NCBI RefSeq assembly: GCF_013409645.1
Contig: NZ_JACCBG010000001.1
Location: 4,090,001-4,154,000 of the forward strand
DNA: 64,000 bases
From: Nocardioides panaciterrulae
GTDB taxonomy: Bacteria > Actinomycetota > Actinomycetes > Propionibacteriales > Nocardioidaceae
Direction: 5' to 3'
Made by a program: the position numbers and the translations under genes. Below, in pieces: positions 32,532 through 41,223 of this stretch (position 1 is its first letter; each line of letters opens with the position of its first letter). Below the pieces are notes generated by a model. It saw only the letters and a list, made by a program, of their open reading frames with translations, was not told where the DNA came from and made no database searches.

Positions 32532-34517
32532 ATGACCGGTCCGGCGCTCCAGACGACCACGCTCCCGCGGCCGCGGGCGGGGCAGCAGCCGCCGGGCGGT
32601 CTCCGGGGCTGGCTGCTCACCGACATCACCGAGCACAGCGGCACCCGCCAGGGCCCCCACGGGGTCCCGACCGCGGAGCAGCCGCGGCACCCGTGGTGGC
32701 GGGTGATGTGCCTGACCGGCGTGGACTACTTCTCCACGCTCGGCTACCAGCCGGGGATCGCGGCGCTGGCGGCCGGGCTGCTGTCCCCGATGGCCACGCT
32801 GGTGCTGGTCGGCCTCACCCTGCTCGGGGCGCTCCCGGTCTACCGGCGGGTGGCCGCCGAGTCGCCGCACGGCGAGGGCTCGATCGCGATGCTCGAGCGG
32901 CTGCTGTCCTTCTGGAAGGGCAAGCTGTTCGTGCTGGTCCTGCTCGGCTTCGCCGCCACCGACTTCCTGATCACGATGACCCTGTCCGCGGCGGACGCGA
33001 CCGCCCACCTGGTCGAGAACCCCCACGTCCAGGGCCTGCTCCAGGGGCACCAGGTCGCCCTCACCCTGGTGCTGCTCGGCGCGCTCGGCGCGGTGTTCCT
33101 CCGGGGCTTCACCGAGGCGATCGGCATCGCGGTGGTGCTCGTGGTCGTCTACCTGGCCCTCAACGCCGTCGTGGTCGCCGACGGGCTGTGGCTGGTGGCG
33201 TCCTCCCCGTCGGTGCTGGCCGACTGGCGCGCCGGCCTGACCCAGGCGCACGGCAACCCGCTCGCGATGGTCGGGGTGGCGCTGCTGGTCTTCCCGAAGC
33301 TGGCGCTGGGCATGTCCGGGTTCGAGACGGGCGTGGCGGTGATGCCGCAGGTCGAGGGCGACCCCGACGACACCGAGGGCCGGCCCACCGGCCGGATCCG
33401 CGGCACCCGCCGGCTGCTGACGACCGCGGCGCTGGTCATGAGCGTCTTCCTGGTGACCAGCAGCCTGGTCACCACGCTGCTGATCCCGGCCGCCCAGTTC
33501 GAGCCCGGGGGCAGCGCCAACGGCCGGGCCCTGGCGTACCTCGCCCACGAGCACCTGGGCAGCGCCTTCGGCACGGTCTACGACCTCTCGACGATCGCCA
33601 TCCTGTGGTTCGCCGGCGCCTCGGCGATGGCCGGCATGCTCAACCTGATCCCGCGCTACCTGCCGCGCTACGGGATGGCGCCGGACTGGGCCCGGGCGGT
33701 CCGCCCGCTCACGCTGGTGCTGACCGCCACCGCGTTCCTCGTCACCTGGATCTTCCACGCCTCGGTCGACGCCCAGGGCGGCGCCTACGCCACCGGCGTC
33801 CTGGTGCTGATGACCTCGGCCGCCGTGGCGGTGACGCTGGCCTGCCGCCGCGCCGGGCAGCGAGGCCGGACGGTCGCGTTCGCGGTGATCTCGGCGGTGT
33901 TCGTCTACACCACGGTCGACAACGTGATCGAGCGTCCCGACGGTGTGAAGATCGGCGCCTGCTTCATCGCGGCGATCCTCGCGGTGTCCTTCTGGTCGCG
34001 GGTACGCCGGGCCTTCGAGCTGCGGACCGCCTCGGTGGAGCTCGACGCCACCGCCGAGCGGTTCCTGCGCGACTGTGCGCGCCGCAGCATCCGGCTGGTC
34101 GCGAACGAGCCCGATGCGGGGGGCGCCGAGGAGTACGTCCAGAAGACCCGGCAGGTGGTGGCCGACCACGACCTGCCGGACGAGGGGGACATCATCTTCG
34201 TCGAGGTCAAGGTCACCGATCCGTCGGAGTTCGAGACCACGCTGCGGGTGCACGGCGAGGTGCACCACGGCACCCGCCGCGTGCTGACGTTCGAGTCAGC
34301 GACGGTCCCCAACGCGCTGGCGTCGCTGCTGCTGGCCGTGCGCGACCGCACCGGCGTCAACCCGCACATCTACTTCGAGTGGACCGAGGGGAACCCGGTG
34401 ACCCAGCTGCTGCGCTTCCTCTTCTTCGGCGTGGGCGAGGTGGCGCCGGTCACCCGCGAGGTGTTGCGCATCGCCGAGCCCGACCGGTCGCGGCGCCCGC
34501 ATGTGCACGTGGGCTGA
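32532..34517 (+). CDS. KimA-like potassium importer (APC superfamily)
   Basis: This is a 661-residue transporter. A hydrophobic core of about 12 helices (residues about 60-500) begins VMCLTGVDYFSTLGYQPGIA, the start seen in KimA/YdaO-type K+ uptake proteins. It contains HGEGSIAMLERLLSFWKGK and FPKLALGMSGFETGVAVMP. A cytoplasmic C-terminal domain (about 510-661) has DIIFVEVKVTDPSEFETTL and NPHIYFEWTEGNPVTQLL. ATG 32532 is the likely start. It lies beside kdpD/kdpE-type genes, which supports potassium as substrate; an amino-acid substrate cannot be excluded. Confidence 0.75.
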   Translation: MTGPALQTTTLPRPRAGQQPPGGLRGWLLTDITEHSGTRQGPHGVPTAEQPRHPWWRVMCLTGVDYFSTLGYQPGIAALAAGLLSPMATLVLVGLTLLGALPVYRRVAAESPHGEGSIAMLERLLSFWKGKLFVLVLLGFAATDFLITMTLSAADATAHLVENPHVQGLLQGHQVALTLVLLGALGAVFLRGFTEAIGIAVVLVVVYLALNAVVVADGLWLVASSPSVLADWRAGLTQAHGNPLAMVGVALLVFPKLALGMSGFETGVAVMPQVEGDPDDTEGRPTGRIRGTRRLLTTAALVMSVFLVTSSLVTTLLIPAAQFEPGGSANGRALAYLAHEHLGSAFGTVYDLSTIAILWFAGASAMAGMLNLIPRYLPRYGMAPDWARAVRPLTLVLTATAFLVTWIFHASVDAQGGAYATGVLVLMTSAAVAVTLACRRAGQRGRTVAFAVISAVFVYTTVDNVIERPDGVKIGACFIAAILAVSFWSRVRRAFELRTASVELDATAERFLRDCARRSIRLVANEPDAGGAEEYVQKTRQVVADHDLPDEGDIIFVEVKVTDPSEFETTLRVHGEVHHGTRRVLTFESATVPNALASLLLAVRDRTGVNPHIYFEWTEGNPVTQLLRFLFFGVGEVAPVTREVLRIAEPDRSRRPHVHVG

Positions 34518-34862
34518 GGCGGCGACGACCACCGGCACGAGCACGGCGCAACCGACCACGACGAGCAGACGTGCCCGGTCGGCCGCTCCGAACGTGAGCT
34601 GTCCGCCGGTGTGCACCACGAAGCCGGTCAGGAACGCCCAGGCGGCGAGGCCGGTGAGGCCGGCGAGCCGCACCGGCAGCACCAGGCTGCCGGCCGTGGC
34701 GACCAGCGCCAGCACCACCAGTCCGGTCGGGACTCCGGCCCCGGCGCGAACGCACCCGGCCGCGGTCACGGCCACCGCGAGCTGGGCCAGTCCGCACCGC
34801 ACCTCGGCGACGCCGAGCAGCGTGGGCCGCCGTCCCACCCGAGCGCCCGGGTCCGTCCTCAT
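34296..34862 (-). CDS. Small membrane protein whose 3' end overlaps the transporter gene antisense
   Basis: The first 115 residues look like a genuine membrane protein with four hydrophobic helices (for example GLAQLAVAVTAAGCV, GLVVLALVATAGSLVLP and LLVVVGCAVLVPVVVAASAH). The motif FVVHTGGQLTFGAADRARLL follows the third helix. The last 74 residues (34296-34517) are antisense to the transporter C-terminus and look like noise. The ancestral stop near 34520 may have been lost. ATG 34860-34862 is used; a TTG at 34874 is possible. The family is unnamed; its position next to a KdpD-like gene may be relevant. Confidence 0.5.
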   Translation of the reverse strand: MRTDPGARVGRRPTLLGVAEVRCGLAQLAVAVTAAGCVRAGAGVPTGLVVLALVATAGSLVLPVRLAGLTGLAAWAFLTGFVVHTGGQLTFGAADRARLLVVVGCAVLVPVVVAASAHVHMRAPRPVGLGDAQHLAGDRRHLAHAEEEEAQQLGHRVPLGPLEVDVRVDAGAVAHGQQQRRQRVGDRR

Positions 34863-34902
34863 GTCCCCAGTCAACGGTCCGGGCGCGTGTCGCAGCAGGC
34901 CG

Positions 34903-34936
34903 CTTGATGGTTCCCTGACGTCAGGGAACCATCAAG
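34903..34936. promoter_or_regulatory. Perfect 34-bp palindrome in the kdpD-like promoter region
   Basis: CTTGATGGTTCCCTGAC followed by its exact complement makes a 34-bp palindrome with no loop. It lies between the divergent starts of the small membrane protein (34862) and the KdpD-like kinase (34995). This is an operator position for a dimeric regulator rather than a terminator position. The right end merges into ATCAAGGAGTCC, similar to the repeats before the transporter gene. Confidence 0.55.
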
Positions 34937-34994
34937 GAGTCCACACCCTCCCGGATGCGGGCCCGCCCGGTGCCCCGGCTGGCAGGAGCGAGAG

Positions 34995-36563
34995 ATGAGC
35001 GAGCGGCCGCAGCGCGACGGCAGCGTGCGCCACCACCGGGCGCCTCCCGGCGACACGTCCGGCGAGGCGTCCGGCGAGGCGGCGATCGGCGAGGCGGCGA
35101 TCGGCGAGACGTCGACCGGCGAGACGTCGACCGGTGGCCCGCTCCCGCGCGGCCACGGCGACGAGCCAGCGCTCAGCGGCCGGCGCCGGCTGGTCGGCTG
35201 GGTCCTCGCGCTGGTGCTGCCGCTGCTGCTGACCGCCGGGCTGCGGGGGTTGGCCACCGGCCGGCTCCCCCTCGCCGTGCTGCTCTTCCTGGCCGCGGCC
35301 GTGCTCGCCGCCCTCGAGGGCGGGATGCTGCCCGCGCTGGCCAGCGCGATCCTCGGGTTCCTGCTGCTCAACTGGTACTTCACCCCACCGGTGGGCCGCT
35401 GGAACATCGCCGAGCCCACCGACCTCGTGACCCTGCTGGTGTACGTCGCCGTCGCGTCCGGGGTCGCCACGGTCGTGCACCGGGCGTCCCGAGGGGCCGC
35501 GGAGGCCGCCCGGGCCCGCGCCGAGGCGGCCACGCTGGCCTCGCTGTCCCACTCCGTGCTGACCGGGCAGGACACCGCCCAGGTCGTCGTGACCCGGCTG
35601 CGCGCGGCCTTCGACCAGGAGTCCGCGACCCTGCTCGGCCGCACCGGCGGCGACTGGCGGCCGCTGGCCAGCGCCGGCCCGGCGGTCGGCCGGCCCGAGG
35701 ACGCGGACACCCGGGTGCCGGTCGACCCCGACCACGTGCTGGTGCTGCGCGGCCCGGCGCTGCGACCGGGCGACCAGCGGGTGCTCGAGGCGTTCGCGGT
35801 GCAGGCCGGGTTGGTGATGGAGTACCGCCGGCTGCGCGAGAGCGAGAGCCGCGCCGCCGCCCTGGAGCGAGCCGAGGCGACCAGCACGGCGCTGCTGCGC
35901 GGGGTCTCCCACGACCTGCGCACCCCCCTGGCCACCATCCGCGCCGCGCTCGACGGCCTGGCGGCCCCGGCCGTCGGCGACGCCGACCGCGGGGTGCTGA
36001 TCGAGACGCTGGGCGCGGCCGTGGAGCGGCTGCAGGCGCTGATCGACAACCTGCTCGACCTGTCCCGGCTGCAGACCGGGCTGCTCCACCCGGTCCTGCG
36101 GCCGGTCAGCCTCGAGGAGGTGCTGCCGCCGGCGGTGGCCGACCAGCCACCCGGCAGTGTGGTGCTCGAGCTCGACGAGTCCACGCCGCTGGTCCTCACC
36201 GACCCCGGGCTCCTCGAACGGGTGGTCGCCAACCTGGTCACCAACGCGGTCCGGTTCGCGGACGGCACGCCGGTCCGGGTGGGCACGCGGGTGCAGCCCG
36301 ACGAGATCACCGTGCAGGTGACCGACCGCGGCCCCGGCGTACCCCCCGAGGACCGGGACCGGATGTTCGAGCCGTTCCAGCGGCTCGACGACGGCGCGCC
36401 GGGCGGTCTCGGACTGGGCCTCGCCGTCGCCCGCGGCCTCGCCGGGGCCGTCGGCGGCAACCTTCGGGTCGAGGACACCCCCGGCGGCGGGCTGACCATG
36501 CTGCTCGACGTGCCCCGGCACCGCCCCGCGCCGCCCGGCGAGCCCCAGACGGAGGTCCGGTGA
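34995..36563 (+). CDS. KdpD-like sensor histidine kinase, short form
   Basis: This is a 522-residue kinase. An unstructured N-terminus with sequence repeats (about 20-47, SGEASGEA, AIGEAAIGE, TSTGETSTG) precedes a DUF4118 membrane domain of about four helices (70-165) with FLLLNWYFTPPVGRW. A GAF-like region and a HisKA/HATPase module follow, with the phospho-His in GVSHDLRTPLAT (His306), NLVTNAV and DRGPGVPPEDRDRMFEPF. It lacks the long N-terminal KdpD and Usp domains of canonical KdpD, so it probably cannot sense through them. AGGAG sits 6 nt before ATG 34995. It overlaps the regulator gene by 4 bases. Confidence 0.88.
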   Translation: MSERPQRDGSVRHHRAPPGDTSGEASGEAAIGEAAIGETSTGETSTGGPLPRGHGDEPALSGRRRLVGWVLALVLPLLLTAGLRGLATGRLPLAVLLFLAAAVLAALEGGMLPALASAILGFLLLNWYFTPPVGRWNIAEPTDLVTLLVYVAVASGVATVVHRASRGAAEAARARAEAATLASLSHSVLTGQDTAQVVVTRLRAAFDQESATLLGRTGGDWRPLASAGPAVGRPEDADTRVPVDPDHVLVLRGPALRPGDQRVLEAFAVQAGLVMEYRRLRESESRAAALERAEATSTALLRGVSHDLRTPLATIRAALDGLAAPAVGDADRGVLIETLGAAVERLQALIDNLLDLSRLQTGLLHPVLRPVSLEEVLPPAVADQPPGSVVLELDESTPLVLTDPGLLERVVANLVTNAVRFADGTPVRVGTRVQPDEITVQVTDRGPGVPPEDRDRMFEPFQRLDDGAPGGLGLGLAVARGLAGAVGGNLRVEDTPGGGLTMLLDVPRHRPAPPGEPQTEVR

Positions 36564-37240
36564 GTCCCCGCGTGCTCCTCGTGGATGACGAGCCGACGCT
36601 GGTGCGGGCGCTCGCGATCAGCCTGCGCGCGGAGGGCTGGGAGGTCGTCACGGCCGCCGACGGCCGCAGCGCCCTGGTCGCCGCCGCGGAGCGGAAGCCC
36701 GACGTCGTGGTCCTGGACCTGGGCCTGCCCGACATGGACGGCACCGCGGTGATCGCCGGGCTGCGGGAGTGGACGAGCGTGCCGATCGTGGTGCTCTCCG
36801 CGCGCCAGCACGGCGAGGACAAGGTGGAGGCGCTCGACCTCGGCGCCGACGACTACGTGACCAAGCCGTTCGGCACCAACGAGCTGCTGGCCCGGCTGCG
36901 CGCGGCGGTCCGCCGCAGCCAGGAGCCGGCGCCGACCAGCCCGGTGGTGGAGGTGGGCGACCTCCTGGTGGACCTCGCCCGCAAGCGGGTGACCCGCGCC
37001 GGCGCCGACGTCCGCCTGACGCCGACGGAGTGGGCGTTCCTGGAGCTGCTCGCGCGGAACCTGGGCCGGCTGGTGCCGCGGCAGCAGATCCTGCGGGAGG
37101 TGTGGGGCCCGGCGTACGAGCACGAGACGCACTACCTGCGGGTGTACGCCGCGCAGCTGCGGCGCAAGCTCGAGGACGACCCCTCCCACCCGCGGCACCT
37201 GGTGACCACGAGCGGGCTGGGCTACACGCTCGAGCCCTGA
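36560..37240 (+). CDS. kdpE: KdpE-like response regulator (OmpR family)
   Basis: This is a 226-residue two-domain regulator. The receiver has acidic pair Asp9-Asp10, phospho-acceptor Asp53 in VVVLDLGLPDMDG and Lys in DYVTKPF. The C-terminal winged helix has RVTRAGADVRLTPTEWAFLE, REVWGPAYEHETHYLRVYAA and TTSGLGYTLEP, the KdpE signature. GTG 36560 overlaps the kinase TGA (GTGA). No kdpFABC is present; the nearby KimA-like transporter is the natural candidate target. Its 3' end overlaps the convergent MFS gene by 19 bp. Confidence 0.88.
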   Translation: MSPRVLLVDDEPTLVRALAISLRAEGWEVVTAADGRSALVAAAERKPDVVVLDLGLPDMDGTAVIAGLREWTSVPIVVLSARQHGEDKVEALDLGADDYVTKPFGTNELLARLRAAVRRSQEPAPTSPVVEVGDLLVDLARKRVTRAGADVRLTPTEWAFLELLARNLGRLVPRQQILREVWGPAYEHETHYLRVYAAQLRRKLEDDPSHPRHLVTTSGLGYTLEP

Positions 37241-38766
37241 GCGGCCTCCTCGCTCGGCGGCCCGCCGTGGACCACGAAGTCCCGCTGCCGGATCAGCCCG
37301 AGGCAGAGCACGGCCGAGGCGAACGCGATCACCGCCGCGATCAGCCCGATGTGGTTGAGGGCGTCGACGAAGCTCGCCACCGCCGCGTCCGCGATCGTCT
37401 GCCGCGCCCCGGGCGGGGCCGCGCGGGTCACGGCGTCGACCTGGCCGCCGGTGACGGCGGCGGCGACCTGGGCGGTGTGGCCGGCGGCGGGCGTGCCGGC
37501 CAGGCGGTCGGCGACGCCGCTGGCCACCTGGTGGCTGAAGATCGAGCCCAGCGCGGCGATGCCGGTGGCGATCCCGACCTGCCGGAAGGTGGAGTTGACG
37601 CCGGAGGCCATGCCGGAGCGCTCGGGGGTGACCACGCCGACGGCGGTGGAGGCCAGCGGCACGTTGATCAGGCCGATGCCCAGGCCCGCGACCACCAGGC
37701 CCGGGATCAGGTGGGTCCAGCCGTCGGTGGGGGTGATCCCGATGAGCAGCAGCAGCCCGGCGCCGAGCACGGCGAAGCCGGGCGCGATCAGCCACTTCGT
37801 GGGGACGTGGCTGGTCAGCCGGCCGGCCGCGGTGGCGGCCACGAACGAGGCGGCGGAGAGGAACAGGAACCGCAGGCCGGCCTGGACGGCGGAGTAGCCG
37901 AGCACGTTCTGCACGTAGATGACCAGGTAGGTCAGCAGCGAGAAGATCGAGGCGGAGACGCCCAGGGCCGCCACCAGGCCACCGGTGAACGTCGGCTTGC
38001 GGAGCAGCCCGAGGTCGAACATCGGGCTCTTCTGGACCAGCTGGGTGACCAGGAACAGCACCAGCAGCACCGCCGAGCCGACCAGGCTCCACCGGACCGG
38101 GCCGGCGCCCAAGCCGTCCTCGCCGGCCCGGATCAGCCCGAGCACCAGCAGGCCGAGCCCGGAGCTGAACGTGAGGAAGCCGAGCCAGTCCGGCCGGCCG
38201 GCCCGCGGGTCCTTCGACTCCTCCACCCGCAGCAGCGCGACGGTGATCGCGACCACGCAGATCGGCAGGTTGACCCAGAAGATCCAGCGCCACGACAGCC
38301 CGCTGGTGAGCACGCCGCCGAGGACCGGGCCGATCGCCACGGCGACCCCGGTGGTGGCGCCGAACGCGCCGAACGCCACCCCGCGCTCCCGCCCGGTGAA
38401 CGCGTTGGACAGCAGTGCCAGCGCGGTGGCGAACATCGCGGCGCCGCCGATGCCCTGCCCGGCGCGGGCGATCGAGAGGAAGTGGATCGTCGGCGCCAGG
38501 CCGCACAGGAACGACCCGACCGTGAACAGCACCGTGCCGATCACGAACACCCGGCGCCGGCCGAACAGGTCGGCGAGCGACCCCGCGGTCAGCAGCAGCG
38601 CGGCCAGGCTCAGCGCGTAGGCGTCGATCACCCACTGCAGGTCCGAGAGCGAGGCGTGCAGCTGCTGCTCGATGTCGGGCAGCGCGACGTTCACGATCGT
38701 GATGTCGAGCAGCAGCATGAAGACCCCGGTGCAGACCGCGACCAGCGTCCACCACCTGCGCTCCAC
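37222..38766 (-). CDS. MFS drug exporter, DHA2 family (14 helices)
   Basis: This is a 514-residue EmrB/QacA-type proton antiporter. It contains motif A GSLADLFGRRRVF, motif C-like AIGPVLGGVLTSGLSWRWIF with NLPI, and the DHA2 start VFMLLLDITIVNVALPDI. About 14 hydrophobic helices can be counted. GTG 38766 (MERRWWTLVAV) is preferred because AAGGGG lies 7 nt upstream; GTG 38793 lacks one. Substrate is unknown. It converges with kdpE. Confidence 0.9.
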   Translation of the reverse strand: MERRWWTLVAVCTGVFMLLLDITIVNVALPDIEQQLHASLSDLQWVIDAYALSLAALLLTAGSLADLFGRRRVFVIGTVLFTVGSFLCGLAPTIHFLSIARAGQGIGGAAMFATALALLSNAFTGRERGVAFGAFGATTGVAVAIGPVLGGVLTSGLSWRWIFWVNLPICVVAITVALLRVEESKDPRAGRPDWLGFLTFSSGLGLLVLGLIRAGEDGLGAGPVRWSLVGSAVLLVLFLVTQLVQKSPMFDLGLLRKPTFTGGLVAALGVSASIFSLLTYLVIYVQNVLGYSAVQAGLRFLFLSAASFVAATAAGRLTSHVPTKWLIAPGFAVLGAGLLLLIGITPTDGWTHLIPGLVVAGLGIGLINVPLASTAVGVVTPERSGMASGVNSTFRQVGIATGIAALGSIFSHQVASGVADRLAGTPAAGHTAQVAAAVTGGQVDAVTRAAPPGARQTIADAAVASFVDALNHIGLIAAVIAFASAVLCLGLIRQRDFVVHGGPPSEEAAQGSSV

Positions 38767-38835
38767 GGCTCGCCCCTTCCCGTTCCGGTTCACGGTAGCC
38801 AGCCGGCGAAGCGCCTCCCAGCCGGACGCGACCGC

Positions 38836-39711
38836 TCAGCAGCGGCCGTAGGCGGCCGGGTCGGCCTGCAGGTCCAGGCAGACCTCGCCGAGGTCGTGCG
38901 CGTGCAGCACGGCGCCGTCCAGCGTCCACTCGAGGACCTGGAAGTGGTGCTCGCGGTCGAGGCCGATCCGGGTGAACAGCCGGCCCTCGGGGGTCAGCCA
39001 GCTGAGGTAGGCGTGCTCGCCGTCGGCGGTGAAGCCGCCGCCGAGGGGGTCGTCGTCCGCCGTGGCGCGGATCAGGGTGGCGCCCTGCCGGACGAAGACC
39101 GTCCAGGTGTCGGAGTCACCGCCCTCCTGGCTGATCACCAGCCCGGGCCCGTCGGACCCGTCGACCGGCTGGCGGAGCAGGGCCGGCGACCATCCGGCCG
39201 GCACCGCCGCCGCGACCGCGGACGTGCCGTCCTCGAGCACCAGCCGGACGTCACCGGCGCGGAGCTCGGGGCGGGCGCGGCCCCGCAGCTCGACGGTTCG
39301 GCCGTCGCCGACGCTCACCGGCTCGCCGATCCCGGCGCTCCCCTCGGCCGCCGGGAACAGCGCCGGGAGGTCCCGGTGCGGCCCGACCCGGGGACCGGGG
39401 TCCTCCCCGGCCGCGCACCGCCGCGGCGCGGGGTCGGTGCGCCGGTCCCGGCACCGCTTCCCCGCCGACGCGGGCGTCGGCCGGGCGGGGTCCGACAGCG
39501 TGATCGGGTCGGCGGCGGCCGGCGCGCCCGTCCCGGTGGCCGTCCCGGCGACCGTCCTGGTGGCCGTCCTGGTGGCCGGCCGCGGCGGGTGGGCGGCGCA
39601 GGCGGTCGGCAGCGCCAGCAGCGCGGCGGCGAGCACCCCGACCACCGTACGGGTGGCGGGTCCACGGCGGGGCCGCATCGGACTGGACCAGGGGGCCGGC
39701 CGGGAGATCAT
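38836..39711 (-). CDS. Putative lipoprotein, 291 aa
   Basis: The signal region RTVVGVLAAALLALP leads to lipobox LPTAC, then a Thr/Ala-rich linker with a repeat (RTATRTVAGTATGTG). The mature part contains VELRGRARPELRAGDVRLVL, PAGWSPALLRQPVDG and WLTPEGRLFTRIGL, beta-rich and of unknown family. ATG 39709-39711 is used; a second ATG at 39678 would give a shorter leader. It follows the DUF4446 gene on the same strand by 62 bp. Confidence 0.68.
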   Translation of the reverse strand: MISRPAPWSSPMRPRRGPATRTVVGVLAAALLALPTACAAHPPRPATRTATRTVAGTATGTGAPAAADPITLSDPARPTPASAGKRCRDRRTDPAPRRCAAGEDPGPRVGPHRDLPALFPAAEGSAGIGEPVSVGDGRTVELRGRARPELRAGDVRLVLEDGTSAVAAAVPAGWSPALLRQPVDGSDGPGLVISQEGGDSDTWTVFVRQGATLIRATADDDPLGGGFTADGEHAYLSWLTPEGRLFTRIGLDREHHFQVLEWTLDGAVLHAHDLGEVCLDLQADPAAYGRC

Positions 39712-39773
39712 GCCGGTGGGACGCCCCCGGGGCCGGGCCGGTTGCCGCGGGTCCGGTTGCCGCGCGGCCGCTC

Positions 39774-40172
39774 CTACGGGCGGGCGCCCTCGATGGCCTC
39801 CTGCTCCTCCGGCGAGAGCTGCTGCTCGCAGCTCCAGGCGGTGATGCTCTTGGCATAGGTGCGGGAGTCGCTGCGCCCGTGGATCGAGGTCAGCACCACG
39901 CCGTGCCCGGCGTCGTCGAGCAGCGCGACCGACCACGACAGGTGGCCGCCCATGTCACCGAACGCGTCGTACCGCACGACCGCGAGGTGGCGCAGCGCGT
40001 CGCGGGCCTCGGCCCGGAGCGCCGCCACCTCCTGGCGCAGCCCGTAGACGTCCTCCGGCAGCGCGTCCGCGCCCGACCGGCGGCGGGTCGCCGTGAGCCG
40101 GCGCAGGGCCAGCACCGCGAGGACCAGGGCGGCGACGGCGACGAGCAGGGCGAGGATGGCGACGGTGAGCAC
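39774..40172 (-). CDS. DUF4446 membrane-anchored protein
   Basis: This is a 132-residue protein. The N-terminal helix LTVAILALLVAVAALVLAVL is followed by a short coiled coil (PEDVYGLRQEVAALRAEARD). The DUF4446 core then reads HLAVVRYDAFGDMGGHLSWS, VALLDDAGHGVVLTSIHGRS and SRTYAKSITAW. The family is widespread in Gram-positives, function unknown. It starts at GTG 40172. Confidence 0.85.
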   Translation of the reverse strand: MLTVAILALLVAVAALVLAVLALRRLTATRRRSGADALPEDVYGLRQEVAALRAEARDALRHLAVVRYDAFGDMGGHLSWSVALLDDAGHGVVLTSIHGRSDSRTYAKSITAWSCEQQLSPEEQEAIEGARP

Positions 40173-40329
40173 GGGCGAAGCCTAGAGAGCCGAACGCGTC
40201 GTACGGCGGTGCCTCGCCCGTCGACCCGGTCCCGACCTGGCGGGCGCGGGGAGCCCTCCGGCGGCGACCCGGAGCCCGCCCTGTGGTCGGCCCGCCGGCC
40301 GGCGGCGGCACGCGTGCGAGCATGGGCCC

Positions 40330-41178
40330 GTGACCGAGGCCAGCTGGAAGCGGATCGCCTACCAGGGCGAGCCGGGCGCCAACTCCCATCTCGTGTGCCG
40401 GGAGCACTACCCGGACCTCGAGGCGCTGCCGTGCGCGTCGTTCGAGGACGTCTTCGCCGCCGTCGAGGCCGGCGAGGCGGACCTGGCGATGATCCCGATC
40501 GACAACTCCATCGCCGGCCGGGTCGCCGACATCCACCACTTCCTGCCCGCCTCGAACCTGCACATCATCGCCGAGCAGTTCCTGCGGATCCGGTTCAACC
40601 TGCTCGGGGTGCGGGGCAGCACCCTCGACGGCATCCGCACCGTGCACAGCCACGTGCACGCCCTCGGGCAGTGCCGCAAGGTGATCCGCGAGCACGGCCT
40701 GACCCCGGTGATCGCCGGCGACACCGCGGGGGCCGCCCGCGAGGTGGCCGAGGCGGGCGATCCCACCCAGGCCGCGATCTCCCCGCCGCTGGCGGCGGAG
40801 ATCTACGGCCTCGACGTGCTCGCCGAGGACGTCGAGGACGAGGAGCACAACACCACCCGGTTCGTGGTGCTCTCCCGGGACCCGCTCGAGGCGGCCGCCG
40901 GGAACGGGCCGGTGGTCACCAGCTTCATCTTCAACGTCCGCAACCTGCCGGCCGCCCTCTACAAGGCGCTCGGCGGCTTCGCGACCAACGGCGTGAACAT
41001 GACCAAGCTCGAGAGCTACATGGTCGACGGCCAGTTCACCGCCACCCAGTTCCTCGCCGAGGTCGACGGGCACCCCGAGGACCTGCCGGTGCAGCGGGCG
41101 CTGGAGGAGCTGGCGTTCTTCACCACCGACGTGAAGATCCTCGGCGTCTACCCCGCCTCGCCGTTCCGGCGGGACTGA
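40330..41178 (+). CDS. pheA: Prephenate dehydratase
   Basis: This enzyme converts prephenate to phenylpyruvate in phenylalanine synthesis. It has 282 residues. The catalytic domain has AYQGEPGANSHLVC, ADLAMIPIDNSIAGRVADIH and NTTRFVVLSR. The C-terminal ACT domain (about 197-275: TSFIFNVRNLPAALYKALGG, GVNMTKLESYMV) is the phenylalanine feedback site. The ACT motif reads ESYM where ESRP is usual, a possible change in allosteric response. GTG 40330. It is monofunctional; chorismate mutase is separate at 9243. Confidence 0.93.
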   Translation: MTEASWKRIAYQGEPGANSHLVCREHYPDLEALPCASFEDVFAAVEAGEADLAMIPIDNSIAGRVADIHHFLPASNLHIIAEQFLRIRFNLLGVRGSTLDGIRTVHSHVHALGQCRKVIREHGLTPVIAGDTAGAAREVAEAGDPTQAAISPPLAAEIYGLDVLAEDVEDEEHNTTRFVVLSRDPLEAAAGNGPVVTSFIFNVRNLPAALYKALGGFATNGVNMTKLESYMVDGQFTATQFLAEVDGHPEDLPVQRALEELAFFTTDVKILGVYPASPFRRD

Positions 41179-41223
41179 GCCGCCCCGAGCGCCCCGGTGG
41201 GTCCCCCCGGTAGGTTCCTCTGC

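Noticed and set aside
34871..38929. A 1352-codon open frame on the minus strand
   Set aside because: It is a composition artefact antisense to the kdpD/kdpE-like genes and out of frame with the MFS exporter gene. It has no domain-like sequence.
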